Below, piece after piece: positions 62,040 through 64,000 of a stretch of DNA of 64,000 nucleotides. Position numbers and translations under genes: made by a program. A model generated the notes under the pieces. That model did not search any database, had not been told where the DNA came from, and saw only the letters and a program-made list of their open reading frames with translations. Every line of letters starts with the position of its first letter. Position 1 is the stretch's first letter. Origin of the DNA: Glaciecola sp964195425 (GTDB lineage Bacteria; Pseudomonadota; Gammaproteobacteria; Enterobacterales; Alteromonadaceae); contig CAXMOM010000043.1 of NCBI GenBank assembly GCA_964195425.1, positions 1 through 64,000 of the forward strand. Direction: 5' to 3'.

Positions 62040-63449
62040 ATGTCAAACAAACTAAACGCGCTGGATCTAGCGTTTTTGTCCTTGGAAAAGCAAAGTACCC
62101 CGGTAAATGTAGCCAGTCTGGCTATTTTTGAAATTCCAAAGAACTATAAAGGAAATTTTCCACGGGATTTATTGGCCAAACTAGAAAGCCAAGCGCCCGG
62201 GGCGCCTTTCAACCAAAAGTTAAGTTCTGTGCACAGCGCAGCACTTCCTAGTTGGGAGACAGATACGAACTTTGATATTCATTATCACGTACGCCATTCG
62301 GCATTGCCAAAACCTGGCAGATTGGAAGATTTACTAGAGCTAGCATCACGCTTACATAGCCGACTTTTAGATCGTGAACGGCCTTTGTGGGAATTCCATC
62401 TAATTGAGGGTTTGGAGAATAATCAATTTGCCCTGTACATGAAGATGCATCATGCCGCGATTGATGGCATGGGCGGGATAGAATTGATGGAAAACTGCCT
62501 TAGTTTGTCTGCAGACGATGAAGTTAAAGCGCCTTGGGCCGGTATGCCAAGTCATCGAAAAAGCGGCGCAAGTGAATCTTTAGGGCTGATGGAAAAAACT
62601 AGCAAACTAGTTGAAAAAATGGGTGCTAGGTCCAAGATGGTTCAAGATTTGTCAAAAATGTTTGTGGGGCAAGGCCTTAAAGCTGTCGGTATCGATAAGA
62701 ATACGTCCCCAGTGCCTTTTAGTGCACCCAAATCGATGCTTAACGTGCCAATTACGGGTTCGCGCCGCTTCGCAGTAAAATCGTTGTCACTTGCAGAAAT
62801 AAAAGCTTTAGGGAAACAGGCCGATGCCACGGTCAACGATATAGTACTTGCCCTTTGTTCCGGGGCCTTGCGCAAATATATGATGGAAAAAGGGGCGTTA
62901 CCTAAAAAATCATTGATTGCCTCTGTACCGGTTTCTGTTCGCCAGGTAAACCGCTCTGGTAACCAAATCACCTATGTGGTTGCCAATTTGGCCACCAATG
63001 AGCCCGACACTATGAAGCGTCTTGCTCTCATTGGTAAATCGACTCAGGATGCAAAAAAAGAACTTGTTGATGTGTCGGCAGATGCAGCGACTAATTTTGC
63101 TGTCATGGCCCAGGGGCTAGTGGCGGTGATGAATCAGTTAAATATATCCAGCTTTATGCCACCAGCAGCGAATGTCACCATATCTAATGTACCCGGACCA
63201 AGACAAGTTTTATATTTTGGCCAAGCTAAGCTCAAAGCTACCTATCCATTGTCTGTCTTGATTGATGGGCAATCCTTGAATATTACCGTTGTCAGTTATT
63301 GTGACTCCATCGGTTTTGGATTAATGGCTTGTCGTGACACCATTCCCGATGTCAATATTATTGCTGATTATATTGAAGATGCAATGGATGGTATTAAAGG
63401 AGGCATTTATCTAAGAGATTTAATGCTGGAGCAAAAAGACGAGATATAA
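62040..63449 (+). CDS. wax ester synthase/diacylglycerol acyltransferase (WS/DGAT), copy 2
   Basis: A 469-residue WS/DGAT. The catalytic H-H-x-x-x-D-G is H137-H-A-A-I-D-G143, at the same residue number as in copy 1 but with the canonical A-A-I inner residues. The family N-terminus LNALDLAFLSLEKQSTPVN and the C-terminal ANVTISNVPGPRQVLYF are closer to typical marine WS/DGAT enzymes than copy 1. Copies 1 and 2 are clearly diverged, so their substrates may differ. The phasin gene follows after 277 bp. Confidence 0.92.
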   Translation: MSNKLNALDLAFLSLEKQSTPVNVASLAIFEIPKNYKGNFPRDLLAKLESQAPGAPFNQKLSSVHSAALPSWETDTNFDIHYHVRHSALPKPGRLEDLLELASRLHSRLLDRERPLWEFHLIEGLENNQFALYMKMHHAAIDGMGGIELMENCLSLSADDEVKAPWAGMPSHRKSGASESLGLMEKTSKLVEKMGARSKMVQDLSKMFVGQGLKAVGIDKNTSPVPFSAPKSMLNVPITGSRRFAVKSLSLAEIKALGKQADATVNDIVLALCSGALRKYMMEKGALPKKSLIASVPVSVRQVNRSGNQITYVVANLATNEPDTMKRLALIGKSTQDAKKELVDVSADAATNFAVMAQGLVAVMNQLNISSFMPPAANVTISNVPGPRQVLYFGQAKLKATYPLSVLIDGQSLNITVVSYCDSIGFGLMACRDTIPDVNIIADYIEDAMDGIKGGIYLRDLMLEQKDEI

Positions 63450-63726
63450 TATTTATCTATCTCCAAAATTTAAACGGTCAATGAGCATACACTCTTGCAA
63501 GAAGGGCAGCAGTGTTATGCTTATTGAAGTCTATTTTGTTATTTCCTACTGAAATAATACCTGCCAATTCCCACTAAACACAAGCATTGTAAGAAAGCCT
63601 TCGTAATGACTAATAAAATATATTAAAAAACATTGCGTAATTAGTATGCGATTTCTAATTTATATCTCTAAGATATACCTCATCGAAGTAAGATACTTAA
63701 TTTTAACCATCTACGGAGCAAACATT

Positions 63727-64000
63727 ATGAATAACATCGACAAGATTAAAGAAACAGCCTCTAATGCTGAAAACATGATTAAAGAAACAGCCTCAACTGC
63801 AGAAGAAATGGCTCGTAAAATATGGCTTGCTGGTTTAGGTGCGTATGGTAAAGGCTATGAAGAAATAAAAGGTCGTATGGAATCGCTTTCAACTGATTCA
63901 AACAAATTGTTTGATGAGCTAGTTGTTAAAGGTCAAAAGCTTGAAACTGAAGGTAAAGGTAAAGTTGAAGAAGTTAAAAATGAAGTGGTAGCAAAAACTG
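63727..64000 (+). CDS. phasin-family granule-associated protein (3' end cut by window)
   Basis: The first 91 codons of a phasin. Start ATG 63727 with GGAG at 63715-63718. Visible motif ARKIWLAGLGAYGKGYEE, then LFDELVVKGQKLETEGK, is the signature of the polyhydroxyalkanoate granule-associated phasins (PhaI/PhaF type). The N-terminus repeats the phrase I-K-E-T-A-S twice (residues 7-12 and 18-23). Phasins coat PHA granules, but related amphipathic proteins also cover neutral-lipid bodies. The gene runs off the window. Confidence 0.85.
   Translation, partial: MNNIDKIKETASNAENMIKETASTAEEMARKIWLAGLGAYGKGYEEIKGRMESLSTDSNKLFDELVVKGQKLETEGKGKVEEVKNEVVAKT

Noticed and set aside
1..64000. CRISPR arrays, insertion sequences, prophage or integrase genes
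   Set aside because: No regularly spaced repeats, transposase, integrase or phage structural motifs were seen on either strand.

Overview
The window is a bacterial chromosome segment. By eye it is moderately AT-rich and gene-dense. The gene repertoire (ArcA, RsmC, TrmB-MutY-YggX, DarP/PmbA, EfpL, ElaA, RlmA, DUF2058) points to a marine gammaproteobacterium of the Alteromonadales, most like Glaciecola, Paraglaciecola or Alteromonas relatives. There is no rRNA operon, insertion sequence, prophage or CRISPR array. One tRNA gene (Phe, GAA) is present. The genus is inferred from gene style, not from a database match.

Layout. 1-10.7 kb holds mixed housekeeping and small genes: a PEP-CTERM-like secreted protein, a DUF1569-like protein, ElaA, EfpL, a sensor-only dCache protein, an RbgA/YlqF GTPase, a 52-residue Pmp3/YqaE protein, an O-acetylhomoserine sulfhydrylase, a secreted SMP-30 lactonase, RlmA and DUF2058. 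10.8-19.2 kb holds an EAL remnant, a LytS/LytTR two-component pair and a glycan module: a secreted clan-A glycosidase, a GPH-type symporter and a cytoplasmic GH3. 19.2-21.4 kb holds three damaged or shortened solute-binding-protein genes. 21.4-25.3 kb holds a ThrE-type exporter, an AlkC-like protein and DUF2252. 25.3-28.8 kb is a tyrosine-catabolism operon (hpd, VOC protein, FAH-family hydrolase) divergent from a MarR regulator, with a tandem palindromic operator between them.

28.8-44.2 kb is a galactose island. It has a DgoR-like regulator, a sugar dehydrogenase, DgoK and a lactonase (oxidative DeLey-Doudoroff branch), a GH36 alpha-galactosidase, an SSS sodium/sugar symporter, and galT-galK (Leloir branch) followed by a Gfo/Idh/MocA oxidoreductase and a secreted alpha/beta hydrolase. 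A large REC-PAS-GGDEF-EAL protein sits inside the island. dgoD, dgoA, galE and galM are not in the window.

44.3-52.7 kb is core genome: darP, pmbA, arcA, glgA, rsmC, trmB, mutY, yggX and tRNA-Phe.

52.9-64.0 kb looks like a neutral-lipid and storage-granule cluster. It has two wax-ester synthase/DGAT acyltransferases, an orphan ParA-type ATPase without ParB, a DUF445 membrane protein, a DUF3336/patatin lipase of the triacylglycerol-lipase type, a metallo-beta-lactamase-like protein, two alpha/beta hydrolases, and a phasin truncated by the window end. The ParA beside granule enzymes and a phasin is the best candidate here for an uncharacterised system: partition or positioning of storage granules.
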